A stretch of 5,619 nucleotides of DNA. It comes from an uncultured Alphaproteobacteria bacterium. Its GTDB lineage: Bacteria > Pseudomonadota > Alphaproteobacteria > Caulobacterales > Caulobacteraceae. How positions within the stretch are numbered: the stretch's first letter is position 1; the number at the start of each line of letters is the position of its first letter. This document shows positions 4,736-5,619 of the stretch, piece after piece. The notes under the pieces are model-generated. The model was not told the DNA's origin, ran no database searches, and saw only the letters and a program-made list of their open reading frames with translations. Both the position numbers and the translations under genes were made by a program. The stretch is taken from positions 1 to 5,619 of the forward strand of contig CAIZKE010000268.1 in the NCBI GenBank assembly GCA_903933475.1. Direction: 5' to 3'.

Positions 4736-5619
4736 CAACCATGTTTCATGCAGGCATGGCTTTGACCCATGGCTGGCCTCTTTGGAGGACGAGGTTGGCG
4801 GCTTCGATGAGCTTACGCATGACGGCGACGGTGACGACCTTGGGCGGTTTGCCCCGGGCCTTGAGGGTCTCGCCGAAGGCCCTGAGGCCGGGATCGAAGC
4901 GCTTGGCGACGAGGGCGGCCAAGTAGAGCATCCGCCGGGGTCGGGCGCGTCCGCCGCTGATGAAGCGCAGGCCCTTCCATTGGCCGCTGTCGCGGTCGAA
5001 GGGGGCGACGCCGAGCAGGGATGCGGCCTGGCCGCGCCGCATCCCGCCCAGTTCCGGCATGCGGATCAGCAGGGTGGCGGCGACGATGGGGCCGACGCCC
5101 GGCAGGGAGACCAGCAGGCGGTAGCGGGCCAGCAGGTCTGGATGGGCCTTGATCGCCGTCAGGATCTGGCTCGCCAGACGCAGCTTCAGGGCCTCCAGGG
5201 CGCGGACCTGGGTCCTGAGGGCGGAGCCGATATCCTTGAGCGTCACGTGCTCCAGGAAGGTCTTCAGCTCCACGATCTGGTCGGTGATCTGCTCGTAGGC
5301 CGTCATGCGTTCGGCCAGTTCCGCCAGCCTCGGGTCCTGGGCCGCCCGCACCGCCTCCACCTGTGCCGTCGCCGCCGCGATCAGCCGGGCGTCCAGCCTG
5401 TCGTTCTTGGCCCGCCGCCGCTTCAGCTGGGCGAAGCGGCGCACCTCGAGGGGCTGGTGAACCACCACCTCGAACCCGGCCGCTTCCAACGCCAGGCGCA
5501 CAGCCCGCTCGTAGCCGCCCGTCGCCTCCAGACCCACGCGCCCCACCCCGCGCGCCTTCAGCCAGCCCGCCAGCTCCTCATGCCCCGCCGCGGTGTTGGA
5601 CACCCGCGTCAGGTCCTCA
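4736..5619 (-). mobile_element. IS110-family insertion sequence, partial (transposase-end side)
   Basis: The boundary is placed where repeat unit B stops matching, 10 bp outside the transposase stop codon. Elements of this family lack strong terminal inverted repeats and usually make little or no target duplication, so no such marks are expected. A very short non-coding end after the gene fits the IS110 group, whose long non-coding end, with the bridge RNA, lies before the transposase. That end is off the right edge here. The IS1111 group has the opposite layout. The left boundary is inferred from a single comparison and could be off by a few bases. Confidence 0.7.
4746..5619 (-). CDS. IS110-family transposase (DEDD/serine recombinase), 5' end outside the window
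   Basis: IS110-family transposases join a RuvC-like DEDD domain to a C-terminal Transposase_20 domain with a catalytic serine, and integrate a circular element at a site chosen by a bridge RNA. The frame stays open through the right edge, giving 290 visible residues; the GTG at 5601-5603 is internal. Numbering from that Val: the second acidic residue is Glu26 in LEATGGYE, the last two are Asp68 and Asp71 in KNDRLDA, a coiled linker spans about 90-145, a helix-hairpin-helix SLPGVGP is at 166-172, and DSGQWKG (Ser206, candidate catalytic serine) is followed by the GGR-RPRRMLY signature (218-227). The first Asp, in the usual GxDVSK segment, should lie about 20-35 residues upstream, outside the window. 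No frameshift or stop is seen, so it may be functional. The short C-terminus ends close to the element end. Confidence 0.94.
   Translation of the reverse strand, partial: EDLTRVSNTAAGHEELAGWLKARGVGRVGLEATGGYERAVRLALEAAGFEVVVHQPLEVRRFAQLKRRRAKNDRLDARLIAAATAQVEAVRAAQDPRLAELAERMTAYEQITDQIVELKTFLEHVTLKDIGSALRTQVRALEALKLRLASQILTAIKAHPDLLARYRLLVSLPGVGPIVAATLLIRMPELGGMRRGQAASLLGVAPFDRDSGQWKGLRFISGGRARPRRMLYLAALVAKRFDPGLRAFGETLKARGKPPKVVTVAVMRKLIEAANLVLQRGQPWVKAMPA

Overview
The window is high in G+C and strongly GC-skewed at third codon positions. Its genes read like those of an alphaproteobacterium. The two-hairpin intergenic repeats (C/G-run palindromes with AATT at one end and GGGGGTC at the other) resemble repeats I associate with Caulobacterales (Caulobacter/Phenylobacterium type). 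That assignment is from memory of the style, not from a search.

Layout from left to right: (1) the 3' half of lepA (EF4, a ribosome-associated GTPase) enters from the left edge and ends at 964. (2) A gap of about 260 bp holds three units of a structured repeat: two direct copies with an inverted variant between them. (3) A proline iminopeptidase-like S33 alpha/beta-hydrolase gene (1223-2215, +) follows, behind a clear ribosome binding site. (4) A second alpha/beta-hydrolase gene of the soluble epoxide hydrolase type lies convergent to it (2219-3184, -), with only 3 bp between the stop codons. Its Shine-Dalgarno sequence sits inside an inverted repeat that abuts the start codon. (5) Divergent from the hydrolase, 169 bp away, is a 12-helix major facilitator transporter gene (3354-4640, +). 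(6) A short spacer holds a degenerate repeat unit and one further unit that breaks off abruptly at 4735. (7) A transposase gene of the IS110 family starts to match about 10 bp beyond that break (4746 to the right edge, -, 5' end missing).

The genes do not form one pathway. The window looks like ordinary chromosome (a housekeeping gene, two hydrolases and an efflux-type transporter) with repeats in two of the gaps and an insertion sequence at the right. The epoxide hydrolase and transporter share one upstream region and could be co-regulated, but no regulator is visible. The most interesting signal is the junction near 4735: an IS110-type element seems to have inserted at a fixed site in the chromosomal repeat. 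This fits the site-specific, RNA-guided integration known for the family. No CRISPR array, tRNA or rRNA was seen.
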